Shown piece by piece: positions 17,236-25,807 of a DNA stretch of 64,000 nt. Where the stretch lies: contig CAVTJN010000019.1 of the NCBI GenBank assembly GCA_963735055.1, positions 372,001 through 436,000 of the forward strand. Direction: 5' to 3'. Within the stretch, counting starts at the first letter, position 1, and each line of letters starts with the position of its first letter. Both the position numbers and the translations under genes were made by a program. The notes beneath the pieces were generated by a model. The model made no database searches, was not told where the DNA came from, and saw nothing but the letters and a program-made list of their open reading frames with translations. Origin of the DNA: JBBITI01 sp963735055. Its GTDB lineage: Bacteria > Chloroflexota > Dehalococcoidia > Dehalococcoidales > UBA2162.

Positions 17236-18798
17236 ATGTCAGAAGATACCGCCATCAAGGCACGACAACTGGCGGAACTCGGCGCCCGCCGTGAAGCCGC
17301 CGAAGGTATGGGCGGACCGGAACGAATTGCCGCCCAACAGAAACGGGGCAAACTGACGGCTCGAGAACGGGTGGACCGGTTGCTCGACAAGGGGACCTTC
17401 CGCGAAATCGGTCTCTTCGCCAAGAGCCGGGGCGCCATCAACGAGATTCCGGCCGACGCCGTGATAGCCGGGTACGGCAGAATCGGCGGCAGGAAAACGT
17501 ACGTTTACGCCCAGGACTTCACCAGCAGCGGCGGTACGCTGTCGGAGATACATGCGCTCAAGATATGCCGTGTCCTGGACCGGGCCCAGAAAGAAGGAAG
17601 ACCGGTCGTTGGACTGAATGACTCGGGTGGTGCCAGGATTCAGGACGGAGTGGATGCCTTGGCCGGCTACGGCCAGATCTTCTTCCGCAATACCCAGGCT
17701 TCGGGAGTGATCCCTCAAATATGTGCTATCCTGGGGCCGACCGCGGGGGGGGGCGTTTATTCACCGGCCCTCATGGACTTCGTCTTCATGGTGAAAGGCA
17801 TCAGCAACGCTTTCATCACCGGCCCACGCGTGGTCAAAGCCGTAACTGGGCAGGACGTCAGCGAGGAAGATCTCGGAGGAGCGATCGCCGCGCAGAAAAA
17901 GGCAGGCGTAGTCTGCCGATCGGAGGATACTGAGACCGAGTGCTTTGACAGCATTCGAGAATTGCTCGGCTATCTGCCATCGAGCAACCGGGAGAGCCCT
18001 CCGCGGGTAGACTGGGGAGACTCGCCTGACCGCCGGGACGCTTCCCTCTTCGACCTCGTTCCGGCTAACCCGCGGCTACCGTACGATATTCACAGGATAA
18101 TCGAAAGCGTATTCGACCAGAGAAAAGGTGGCAATAACTATTTCGAGCTCTTTCCCATTTTCGCCACCAACATAGTAACCTGCTTCTCCAGGCTCAATGG
18201 TTGGACGGTCGGCATCATCGCCAACCAGCCCATGGCCAAGGCGGGTTGTCTGGATGTGGACGCCAGCGACAAGGCTTCCCGGTTCATCAGATTCTGCGAT
18301 GCCTTCAACATACCAGTGGTGAATCTGGTCGACGTGCCCGGGTACCTGCCGGGCACCGACCAGGAATGGGGAGGGATCATCCGCCACGGTGCCAAGATGC
18401 TCTATGCGTACTCCGAAGCGACCGTGCCCAAGATAACACTGACACTCCGCAAAGCCTACGGCGGCGCCTACCTTGGCATGTGCAGCAGAGATCTCGGGGC
18501 TGACTTCGTCTTCTGCTGGCCGTCCACTGAGCTGGCGGTGATGGGAGCTGACGGTGCCGCCCCGATCATATTCCGCAGAGAACTCGAAGCCGCGGCAAGC
18601 CCCAAAGACCTGCTGGAAGAGAAGGTCCGCGAATATCGGGAGAAGTTCGCGAACCCCTACCTTCCGGCGGCCCACCTGCACGTTGATGACGTGATCGAGC
18701 CATCCGAAACCCGCCAGCGCTTGATCGATGCCCTCGAGATGTCACTCGACAAGCAAGAAGAGCGGCCGAAGAAGAAGCATGGAATAATGCCAACCTGA
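17236..18798 (+). CDS. Acyl-CoA carboxylase carboxyltransferase subunit (MmdA/PccB family)
   Basis: 520-aa biotin-dependent carboxyltransferase that moves CO2 between carboxybiotin and propionyl-, acetyl- or methylmalonyl-CoA. Two crotonase-type halves are present. The N half has ERVDRLLDKGTF, QDFTSSGGTLSE, LNDSGGARIQDGV and GPTAGGGVYSPAL, the acyl-CoA oxyanion loop. The C half has FFELFPIFATNIV, DVPGYLPGTDQEWGGIIRHG and AYGGAYLGMCSRDLGAD. No biotin carboxylase or carrier gene is adjacent, so its partners are elsewhere. Substrate cannot be fixed from sequence alone. Confidence 0.92.
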   Translation: MSEDTAIKARQLAELGARREAAEGMGGPERIAAQQKRGKLTARERVDRLLDKGTFREIGLFAKSRGAINEIPADAVIAGYGRIGGRKTYVYAQDFTSSGGTLSEIHALKICRVLDRAQKEGRPVVGLNDSGGARIQDGVDALAGYGQIFFRNTQASGVIPQICAILGPTAGGGVYSPALMDFVFMVKGISNAFITGPRVVKAVTGQDVSEEDLGGAIAAQKKAGVVCRSEDTETECFDSIRELLGYLPSSNRESPPRVDWGDSPDRRDASLFDLVPANPRLPYDIHRIIESVFDQRKGGNNYFELFPIFATNIVTCFSRLNGWTVGIIANQPMAKAGCLDVDASDKASRFIRFCDAFNIPVVNLVDVPGYLPGTDQEWGGIIRHGAKMLYAYSEATVPKITLTLRKAYGGAYLGMCSRDLGADFVFCWPSTELAVMGADGAAPIIFRRELEAAASPKDLLEEKVREYREKFANPYLPAAHLHVDDVIEPSETRQRLIDALEMSLDKQEERPKKKHGIMPT

Positions 18799-18920
18799 CG
18801 ACCATACTGACGGCCGGAGAACCATTATCACGAGCCCTCCGGGCAGCAAACCGGCTCGATGGTTTCAGACTCCGGCCGCAGGCACGAGTTGGATTATTCC
18901 CGTCGTTCCGGAGGTCTAAG

Positions 18921-19968
18921 TTGCTATACATCCTCGCCGGTCCCGACGATTTCTCGTTGACCCGGTCGCTCCAGGAAATCAAGAGCCGACTGGGCGACGC
19001 CACGGTTCTTGCCACGTGCACAACCGTCCTCGAAGGCCAGAAGGTGACCCTGGATGAGATAAGGAACGCGTGCCAGACGATCCCGTTTCTGGCTGAAAAG
19101 CGCCTGGTCATCATCGAGGCCTTGATCGAGCGGTTTGAAAGCGGGGCCAGGACAGAGCGCCCCACGCGGCAGCCGCGCCGCGCAGCAGCAGGACGCGCGC
19201 CCATTTGTGAGTTGTCTCGCCACCATGCCGGAAACCACGGTTGCCGTCCTGGTTGAACGAGAGATCCCCAATCTCGCGAAGGGCCCCTTCAAGGACCTGG
19301 CAGACCGGGCCGAGATCAAGACCTTCCCGCTCCTGAAGGATTCAAAGCTGACATCATGGGCACAACAGGCGGTGAATCAGTGCGGGGCGAGCATATCCGC
19401 GCCAGCTCTGGAGCTGCTTACCCAAATTACCGGGAGCAATCTCCGAGTGATCGCCAACGAAGTTGACAAGCTCGCGGCGTTCACCAGGGGCCGTCGCATA
19501 GAAGCCGGAGACGTGAAACTACTGGTCGGCTACTCTCAGGAAGCGAGTGTCTTCGCCATGATTGACGCCATCGTCGAGTCTCGAGTTGAAGCGGCAGCCC
19601 AAGTGCTCCAGCAGCTACTGCGCCAGGGAGCGGCCCCGGCCTACCTCTTGTTCATGTTGGATAGGCAGTTCCGCATGATAATCAGGGCGAAAGACATGAG
19701 AGCGCAGCGCAGACCGGATAACGAAATCCAGACCAAACTGGGACTGATAAACGATTTTGCCTTCCGGCGGACCATGGCCCAAGCGGAACGCTATTCTCTG
19801 GCGCGGCTCACCCACATATACCGGAAGCTGCTGGAAGCCGACCTGGCCACAAAGACGGGGCAACTTGACAGTGAAGTGGCCGTTAACCTGCTAATGGTCG
19901 AATTGTGTCATCCTGCGCCCGGCCGACAATTACCAAGGCGAACGGGATTGGCCGATGGTGACGACTAG
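18921..19968 (+). CDS. holA: DNA polymerase III delta subunit, one frameshift
   Basis: Clamp-loader subunit that opens the sliding clamp. The N-terminal AAA+-like part (LYILAGPDDFSLTRSLQEI) starts at TTG 18921 behind CCGGAGG. The remainder continues in the next frame through DSKLTSWAQQAV, GSNLRVIANEVDKLAAF and the C-terminal collar domain (PAYLLFMLDRQFRMIIRAK). The frame changes by one extra base within about 19138-19165, where there is a GGGG run. Combined length is about 348 aa, normal for HolA. Probably a sequence error, as this subunit is essential. The end overlaps the ROK kinase start by 14 nt. Confidence 0.85.
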
Positions 19969-20932
19969 CGAGCGGCCGGTAATAGGGGTTGACCTGGGCG
20001 GAACCAAGATTGCCGCCGCTCTAGTATCGCATTCAGGACAGATACTGGCCAGAGGGTTGACCCCAACGTTGGCTGCTGACGGACCCGGCCCGGTGATCGA
20101 ACGCTTGTTCACGGTGATCGACGCCGTCCTCGGGCGAACCGGACTGAAACCGACGGACACAGCCGGAATCTGCGTTGCCGAAGCCGGCCCGATCGACATG
20201 GATGGCGGAATTGTCAGCACGTCGCCCAACTTGCCGGGGTGGGACTCGGTACCCTTGCGGGACATCATCAGAGACAAATATGAGATTGGCTCTTTCCTCA
20301 TTAACGACGCCAAGGCCGCGGCTTTGGGCGAACACCAATTTGGGTCCGGAAGAGGGACCAGTAATATGCTTTGCGTCATGCTGGGAACAGGTATTGGGGT
20401 GGGGATTATCATCAACCAGCATCTGTACCTGGGCAGATCGGGGGCGGCGGGCGAGGGGGGCCACACCACGATTGACGTCAACGGACCGAAGTGCGCCTGT
20501 GGTAATGTAGGCTGTTGGGAACTGTTCGCCTCAGGGACGGCGATGGAGAAGGAGGCAGTCAGGCGGCTGGCGACGGGACAGGCTTCTACGCTGAGCCGAT
20601 TGGCCGCGACCGGACGGGCGATCACCGCCAAACAGGTAGCAGATGCGGCCAACAGCGGCGATGCGGTTGCGTCGAGTGTCATCTCGTGGGCAGCCCATTA
20701 CGTCGGGGTAGGCCTGGTAAATCTCACCAACATCTTTAACCCGGAGATGATCGTCATGGGCGGCGGGCTCAGCAGGATCGGAGACCCCTTGCTCGGTCCC
20801 GCGGCCAGATTGGTCAACCAGCGGGCCTTTCCGCTCGTTTCGAAGGCAGTTCGCATCGTCCATTCGACAATTGGCGACGATGCCGGCGTACTCGGCGCGG
20901 CCGCCTTCGCCTTGCGTCACGGGAGGTTGTGA
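19955..20932 (+). CDS. ROK-family sugar kinase (glucokinase-like)
   Basis: 325-aa ASKHA-fold kinase. The phosphate loop IGVDLGGTKIAAALV is at the N terminus, and GTGIGVGIIIN is in the middle. The ROK zinc motif is CACGNVGCWE, preceded by GEGGHTTID. These features fit an ATP-dependent glucokinase; N-acetylmannosamine or fructose kinases of the same family cannot be excluded. The ATG overlaps the holA end. Confidence 0.87.
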   Translation: MVTTSERPVIGVDLGGTKIAAALVSHSGQILARGLTPTLAADGPGPVIERLFTVIDAVLGRTGLKPTDTAGICVAEAGPIDMDGGIVSTSPNLPGWDSVPLRDIIRDKYEIGSFLINDAKAAALGEHQFGSGRGTSNMLCVMLGTGIGVGIIINQHLYLGRSGAAGEGGHTTIDVNGPKCACGNVGCWELFASGTAMEKEAVRRLATGQASTLSRLAATGRAITAKQVADAANSGDAVASSVISWAAHYVGVGLVNLTNIFNPEMIVMGGGLSRIGDPLLGPAARLVNQRAFPLVSKAVRIVHSTIGDDAGVLGAAAFALRHGRL

Positions 20933-21099
20933 GGGCAGCCGCTTGTCCGGACTGCCACTGCAGGTATTCGGAAGGCAGTTCCTCAAGAACTTGAGCACCG
21001 TTTGATAGTGTGCCTGCGGGGTACCTCCGGCCCTCAAGCTTCAGTTGCACGACCACTGTTCCGATTCGGGTTGATAGCCTTCCGGGCAGACCCGTAACC

Positions 21100-21129
21100 T
21101 TGACAAACACACTCGATAGTCACTAATCT
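21100..21129 (+). promoter_or_regulatory. Putative sigma-70 promoter for guaB
   Basis: TTGACA at 21100-21105, an 18-nt spacer, and TAATCT at 21124-21129, 44 bp before the guaB ATG. The 240-bp gap before guaB shows no gene of its own. Confidence 0.6.
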
Positions 21130-21172
21130 ATAGCACTCACACTCTTCTATCTTCCTGCGAAGGAGCACGGAC

Positions 21173-22678
21173 ATGGCCAAGATCTTTGACGAGATCTCCC
21201 GGACTTTCGATGAATACCTCCTCATCCCTAATCTCACGACGAGGGATTGCATCCCGAGCAAGATCGACCTTTCAACAACCATCACCAAGTTCAAGACTGA
21301 TGCTGCTAAGTCTGTTACCATCAATGTGCCTCTTGTGTCAGCCTCGATGCAGGCCGTCTCGAATCACACGCTGGCAATCGAACTGGCAAGATGCGGGGGA
21401 CTGTCTTTCATCTACTCTTCTCAGCCGATCGAAAGGCAAGCAGATATGATCAGGAAGGTCAAGGCCTTCAAAGCCGGGTTCGTCACCAGCGACTCCAACT
21501 TGAAACCCGACGACACACTAGAAGAACTGCTCCGCCTGAAGGAGAAGACCGGACACTCCACGATGGCGGTTACGGACAGCGGAGAGCCCAACGGCAAACT
21601 GCTCGGCATCATTACTTCCAAAGACTACAGGGTAAGCCGCGATCCTTCGAGCAAGAAAGCCCAAGAATTCATGACCCCTTTTAGCCGGCTGGTGTACGGC
21701 AAGGAGGGAATAAGCCTTAAAGAAGCAAACGACCTGCTGTGGAAGAACAAGATAGACTGCCTTCCGATTGTCGACGCCCGCCAGAACCTGGCTTCCCTGG
21801 TCTTCAGAAAAGACTATACCGAGCACAAGGAGAATGAGATCGAACTCCTGGACTCTCAGAAGAGACTGATGGTGGGGGCGGCCATCAACACTCATGACTT
21901 TGAGCAGCGGGTCCCGGCGCTGATCGAGGCCGGGGCCGACGTGCTGTGCATCGACTCCTCGCACGGCTATACCGAATGGCAGAGTGATACCCTGAAGCAC
22001 ATAAAGGGCAAGTACGGTGACTCTGTGAGGGTAGGCGCCGGCAACATCGTGGACGGCGAGGGGTTCATGTACCTGGTGAAGGCCGGTGCCGATTTTGTGA
22101 AAGTCGGCATTGGGGGTGGTTCGATTTGTATCACGCGCGCACAACGGGCCATCGGAAGGGGCCAGGCAACCTCGTTGCTCGACGTGGCCAAGACCAGAGA
22201 TCTCTACCGCCAGGAGACCGGCGTCTACATACCGATCTGTTCTGACGGCGCCACGAACCATGACCATCAGATCGCACTTGCCCTGGCGATGGGCGCCGAC
22301 TTTGCTATGCTCGGCCGGTACTTCGCCCGGTTTGACGAAAGCCCATCGAAGAAGATCGTGGAAGGCAACCACTACCTCAAGGAGTACTGGGGAGAAGGGA
22401 CCAACAGGGCGCAGAACTGGCAACGGTATGACCTGGGAGACGGCAAGGACGCGTTGCTGTTCGAAGAGGGCGTCGATGGATACGTCCCCTATGCGGGAAA
22501 GATGAAGGACAACCTTGAGATCACCCTCGCCAAAATGAGGGCGACCTTGAGCGCCAGCGGCGCCAGGTGTATCTCCGAATTTCAGAGCAAGGCACGGTTG
22601 ACCGTGGTATCCTCGCGAACGATTGAGGAAGGGGGAGTCCACGATGTCACCACCAAAGAACGGGGATCAGAGCGCTAG
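21173..22678 (+). CDS. guaB: IMP dehydrogenase, Tritrichomonas-type
   Basis: Oxidises IMP to XMP with NAD, the committed step to GMP. It is 501 aa with a TIM barrel and an inserted pair of CBS domains (about residues 100-220). The catalytic loop is GGGSICITR rather than the usual bacterial GPGSICTTR, with nucleophile Cys319; the flap segment reads KEYWGEGTNRAQNWQRYD. Both features, and the EEGVDGYVPYAGK ending, match my memory of the Tritrichomonas foetus enzyme. ATG 21173 follows AAGGAGC. The end overlaps the next gene by 35 nt. Confidence 0.93.
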   Translation: MAKIFDEISRTFDEYLLIPNLTTRDCIPSKIDLSTTITKFKTDAAKSVTINVPLVSASMQAVSNHTLAIELARCGGLSFIYSSQPIERQADMIRKVKAFKAGFVTSDSNLKPDDTLEELLRLKEKTGHSTMAVTDSGEPNGKLLGIITSKDYRVSRDPSSKKAQEFMTPFSRLVYGKEGISLKEANDLLWKNKIDCLPIVDARQNLASLVFRKDYTEHKENEIELLDSQKRLMVGAAINTHDFEQRVPALIEAGADVLCIDSSHGYTEWQSDTLKHIKGKYGDSVRVGAGNIVDGEGFMYLVKAGADFVKVGIGGGSICITRAQRAIGRGQATSLLDVAKTRDLYRQETGVYIPICSDGATNHDHQIALALAMGADFAMLGRYFARFDESPSKKIVEGNHYLKEYWGEGTNRAQNWQRYDLGDGKDALLFEEGVDGYVPYAGKMKDNLEITLAKMRATLSASGARCISEFQSKARLTVVSSRTIEEGGVHDVTTKERGSER

Positions 22679-23366
22679 ATCAAGCTCCAGCACCCCGACC
22701 CCCGCGGCGAAATGGAACCTCGCGAACAGTCTCCGAGCGGACCGAGAAATGGAACATAACGGACCTCCCGGAAAGGAAGAGGATCCTCACGTTATCCCCG
22801 ACACCTTCGAAATCCGGGACTTGTTGAGCCGGCGGGCCAGGGAAAGAAGCGCCGCTCTGCGGTGGAACCGGTATACCCTGATCCTGACATACGCGATTCT
22901 AGCCGCGATAACGATCCTGGCCATCGAGTCGGTCGGCACGCTGCAACTGGCGGGAGTGGCGGTCCTCGGACTGGCCCTGATCTGGACGTTCAGCCGTTTT
23001 GAAGCCAAGAGAACCGAGGCCCAATCGCTGAGGGAAGAACTGCGGGCTTACACGGAACAATTGTCCAGTCAAGCCCAGGACCAGTCATCCCAGGTGGCTG
23101 CGCCTGCCCAGGAAACCGCGGTCGACTCGCCGCTGACCGGGCGCGAGATGCAGGTGCTCCGACTGGTGGCCTCGGGCAAATCCAACAAGGAAACTGCTCG
23201 CTCACTTCACATAAGTGATCAAACAGTAAAGAACCATCTCAGCCATATCTTCGTCAAACTCAGCGTGAACGACCGCACATCGGCGGCATTGCTCGCCATC
23301 AATCACGGATGGGTAAAGCTCGCCGATCCTGCGGTACAGAGTCCCATACTTGACAAATCCAACTAG
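22644..23366 (+). CDS. Membrane-anchored LuxR/NarL-type HTH regulator
   Basis: 240 aa from ATG 22644 (GGGGGAG just upstream, inside guaB). A Ser/Pro-rich flexible N terminus is followed by two hydrophobic helices at about residues 75-115 (LTYAILAAITILAIES; LAGVAVLGLALIWTF), a charged coiled-coil-like stretch, then a C-terminal HTH: PLTGREMQVLRLVASGKSNK, then SDQTVKNHLSHIFVKLSV. No receiver or sensor domain is visible. The layout suggests a DNA-binding domain held at the membrane; its signal is unknown. Expression is likely coupled to guaB. The trp promoter lies in its last codons, so it could also act on that operon, but this is only a position argument. Confidence 0.8.
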   Translation: MSPPKNGDQSARSSSSTPTPAAKWNLANSLRADREMEHNGPPGKEEDPHVIPDTFEIRDLLSRRARERSAALRWNRYTLILTYAILAAITILAIESVGTLQLAGVAVLGLALIWTFSRFEAKRTEAQSLREELRAYTEQLSSQAQDQSSQVAAPAQETAVDSPLTGREMQVLRLVASGKSNKETARSLHISDQTVKNHLSHIFVKLSVNDRTSAALLAINHGWVKLADPAVQSPILDKSN

Positions 23367-23379
23367 GGCAGTCTATTAT
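23350..23379 (+). promoter_or_regulatory. Promoter of the trp operon leader
   Basis: TTGACA at 23350-23355, an 18-nt spacer, and TATTAT at 23374-23379, overlapping the end of the LuxR-type gene. It places transcription start near 23386, directly before the T-box leader. Confidence 0.7.
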
Positions 23380-23389
23380 TCCAGATAAT

Positions 23390-23690
23390 AGAATAGAAAA
23401 AGGCTGAGAACGAGACTAGTAGGTGTCCAGCGAAGCCCAGAGAGCCGGGAGAGGTGAGAGCCGGCGCTCGCGCAGAGACTGAATGGACTCGGGAGCTGCA
23501 AGCCGAAATCCTTGTTGTTGAGGATGAGTAGGCGTTGACGGAAAGGGCACCGTGACCAAAGCCCAGGGTATCGCTGCTTCCAACGAAGGGCTGTACCTGT
23601 AAGAGATGTCCCGGTGTCGATCGGGACAAGTAGGGTGGCACCGCGAAGGAAAGACCCCTCGCCCCTATGGCGAGGGGTCTATTTGTTTTC
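23390..23690 (+). ncRNA. T-box riboswitch, tryptophan specific (UGG specifier)
   Basis: Leader RNA that reads the charging state of tRNA-Trp and controls trpE onward. Stem I carries the distal-loop elements CAGAGAGCCGGG and GGTGAGAGCCGG. The specifier loop reads GAATGGACTC, with TGG, the Trp codon, at 23484-23486. The conserved T-box sequence AGGGTGGCACCGCG is at 23632-23645; its TGGC would pair with the GCCA end expected for a bacterial tRNA-Trp. An intrinsic terminator follows at once. Uncharged tRNA-Trp should favour the antiterminator and switch the operon on. No competing leader peptide is needed. Confidence 0.93.
23652..23690 (+). terminator. T-box regulated intrinsic terminator
   Basis: Perfect 12-bp stem agacccctcgcc (23652-23663) and ggcgaggggtct (23669-23680), 5-nt loop, then atttgttttc. 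It overlaps the downstream arm of the T-box switch and lies 16 nt before the trpE ATG. Confidence 0.92.
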
Positions 23691-23705
23691 GTAAGGAGCG
23701 CCGGT

Positions 23706-25178
23706 ATGTACCCTACTCTGGCAGACGTGAGAGAACTCGGGCGCAAAGCTAACCTGGTGCCCGTCTATCGAGAGATCGTCGCCGACCTCGAAACGCCGGT
23801 GTCGGCATTCCTGAAACTGAATCGGGGCGGTTACTCGTTTCTACTGGAGAGCGTAGAGGGCGGAGAGCGGATCGGCCGGTACAGCTTCATCGGCACCGAA
23901 CCATACCGCACGCTGAGTGTGGACGCCGGTGACGGGACCGATCCCCTGGCTCGCGTGGCGGCGGAACTGGAGAAATACAGGCCAGCCACCATCGACGGCC
24001 TGCCGAAGTTCACCGGAGGGGCGGTGGGCTACGTCGGTTACGAGGCGGTTACCCTCTTCGAGGAACTGCCCTCTCCAGAAACCGACAATCTAAATATTCC
24101 CCTGGCTTTCTTCATGCTGACCGATACGCTGCTGGTGTTTGATCACGTGACGCACCGGATCAAGTTCGTCAGCCACGTTCACGTCGACAATGACGTTGAA
24201 CAATCCTACCGGCAAGCTTCCCTCAAGATCGACGAGATGGTGTCCAGGCTGATGCAGCCGCTGCCCGCCGCCGAGATCGACCCCCGCCGCAGGCCGGTAT
24301 CCGCATCCACACTGACATCCAATTTCACGAAAGCGACGTTCGAAACAGCCGTCGGCCAGATCAAGGAGTACATCACCGCGGGCGAAGCAATTCAGGTGGT
24401 CTTGTCGCAGCGGCTGACGAGGCCGACCGAGGCCAGGCCATTTGAGATCTACCGGGCCCTGCGCACCATCAACCCATCCCCGTACATGTTCTTTCTCGAT
24501 TTCGTGGACTTTCAGCTTATCGGCGCCTCGCCGGAAATCCTGGTGAGAGTGGACGGAAATACCGTCGTGACGAGGCCGCTGGCGGGAACCCGACCTCGGG
24601 GCAAGACGTCGCAGGAAGACCAGGAGTTGGAAAATGAACTGAGGCACGATGAGAAGGAAAATGCTGAACACATTATGCTCGTCGACCTGGGCCGCAACGA
24701 CATCGGGCGAGTCAGCGAACCGGGGACCGTTGAGGTCAGCGAACTAATGGACGTCGAGCGATACTCGCACGTTATGCACCTGGTTACGAACGTCCAGGGA
24801 AAATTGAAGAGCGACATGACGGCATTTGATGCTCTTCGGGCCTGTTTTCCGGCGGGCACCGTATCGGGCGCACCCAAGATCCGGGCTATGCAGATCATCG
24901 CCGAGTTCGAACCCGAGAAACGGGGTGCCTACGCCGGCGCCGCGGGATACTTTTCTTTCTCGGGCAACATGGACATGGCGATCGCGATAAGGACGATCGT
25001 GTTGAAGCAGGGCAAGGCGTACGTGCAGGCGGGAGGCGGGATTGTCTACGATAGCGTGCCCGAACGGGAATATGAGGAGAGTCTCAACAAAGCCCAGGCT
25101 ACGCTCAAAGCAATAGAACAGGCCGAGGGCAGCTCATTCACGCCGGCAGGGGGGATCAGTGCTGATACTGATCGATAA
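23706..25178 (+). CDS. trpE: Anthranilate synthase component I
   Basis: Chorismate-using subunit that makes anthranilate with ammonia or TrpG-bound glutamine. The start is ATG 23706, 7 nt after AAGGAG (23693-23698); an upstream frame would run through the terminator and is rejected. The 490-aa protein has the N-terminal regulatory region with LLESVEGGERIGRYSFIG, then the catalytic core with GEAIQVVLSQR, RPLAGTRPRG, VDLGRNDIGRVS and AGTVSGAPKIRAM. First gene of trpEGDCFBA. Confidence 0.96.
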   Translation: MYPTLADVRELGRKANLVPVYREIVADLETPVSAFLKLNRGGYSFLLESVEGGERIGRYSFIGTEPYRTLSVDAGDGTDPLARVAAELEKYRPATIDGLPKFTGGAVGYVGYEAVTLFEELPSPETDNLNIPLAFFMLTDTLLVFDHVTHRIKFVSHVHVDNDVEQSYRQASLKIDEMVSRLMQPLPAAEIDPRRRPVSASTLTSNFTKATFETAVGQIKEYITAGEAIQVVLSQRLTRPTEARPFEIYRALRTINPSPYMFFLDFVDFQLIGASPEILVRVDGNTVVTRPLAGTRPRGKTSQEDQELENELRHDEKENAEHIMLVDLGRNDIGRVSEPGTVEVSELMDVERYSHVMHLVTNVQGKLKSDMTAFDALRACFPAGTVSGAPKIRAMQIIAEFEPEKRGAYAGAAGYFSFSGNMDMAIAIRTIVLKQGKAYVQAGGGIVYDSVPEREYEESLNKAQATLKAIEQAEGSSFTPAGGISADTDR

Positions 25179-25734
25179 CTACGACAGCTTCACCTACAAC
25201 CTGTTCCAGTATCTGAGCGAACTCGGAGCCCCGGTGGAAGTGGTGCGCAACAACAAGATAACGGTCGAAGAGATCGAAAGCATGGCACCCGATCACATCA
25301 TCATCTCGCCCGGTCCATCGACCCCGCTTCGGGCTGGGATCTCAAACGAGGTCATCCGGCATTTCGCAGGCAGGATCCCGGTTCTTGGAGTCTGCCTGGG
25401 GCACCAGTGTATCGGGCACAGCTACGGGGCCACGGTGTCCAGCGCGGCACAGATAATGCACGGAAAATCATCGCTGATCCACCATACAAACCGTGGCGTA
25501 TTCGCCGGGATGCCAAATCCTTTTTCTGCCATCCGCTACCATTCGCTGGCGATTCAGCGGCAGGGCCTCCCCGACTGCCTCGAAGTCACTGCCTGGACAG
25601 ATGACCACGAGATAATGGGAGTCCGCCACCGCCAACTCCGGGTCGAAGGCGTCCAATTTCACCCCGAGTCGTTCATGACGGAACACGGCAGGGACCTTCT
25701 ACGGAACTTCCTGAGTCCGGAGGACCCGCCGTGA
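25159..25734 (+). CDS. trpG: Anthranilate synthase component II (glutamine amidotransferase)
   Basis: Class I glutamine amidotransferase that feeds ammonia to TrpE. The 191-aa protein shows LILIDNYDSFTYNL, SPGPSTP, the nucleophile elbow GVCLGHQCIG (Cys), and the catalytic His-Glu in GVQFHPESFMTEHG. The GTG start at 25159 overlaps the trpE end by 20 nt, which implies translational coupling of the two subunits. Confidence 0.95.
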   Translation: MLILIDNYDSFTYNLFQYLSELGAPVEVVRNNKITVEEIESMAPDHIIISPGPSTPLRAGISNEVIRHFAGRIPVLGVCLGHQCIGHSYGATVSSAAQIMHGKSSLIHHTNRGVFAGMPNPFSAIRYHSLAIQRQGLPDCLEVTAWTDDHEIMGVRHRQLRVEGVQFHPESFMTEHGRDLLRNFLSPEDPP

Positions 25735-25807
25735 CCGGGGCCGACGTCGAGTCAATCCCCAGGCAACAACGGACGACGCACAGTCTGAAACGAACAGGGA
25801 GAGTCAA

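Noticed and set aside
21518..22642. 374-codon minus-strand frame opposite guaB
   Set aside because: Shadow of a well-supported gene in high-GC DNA.
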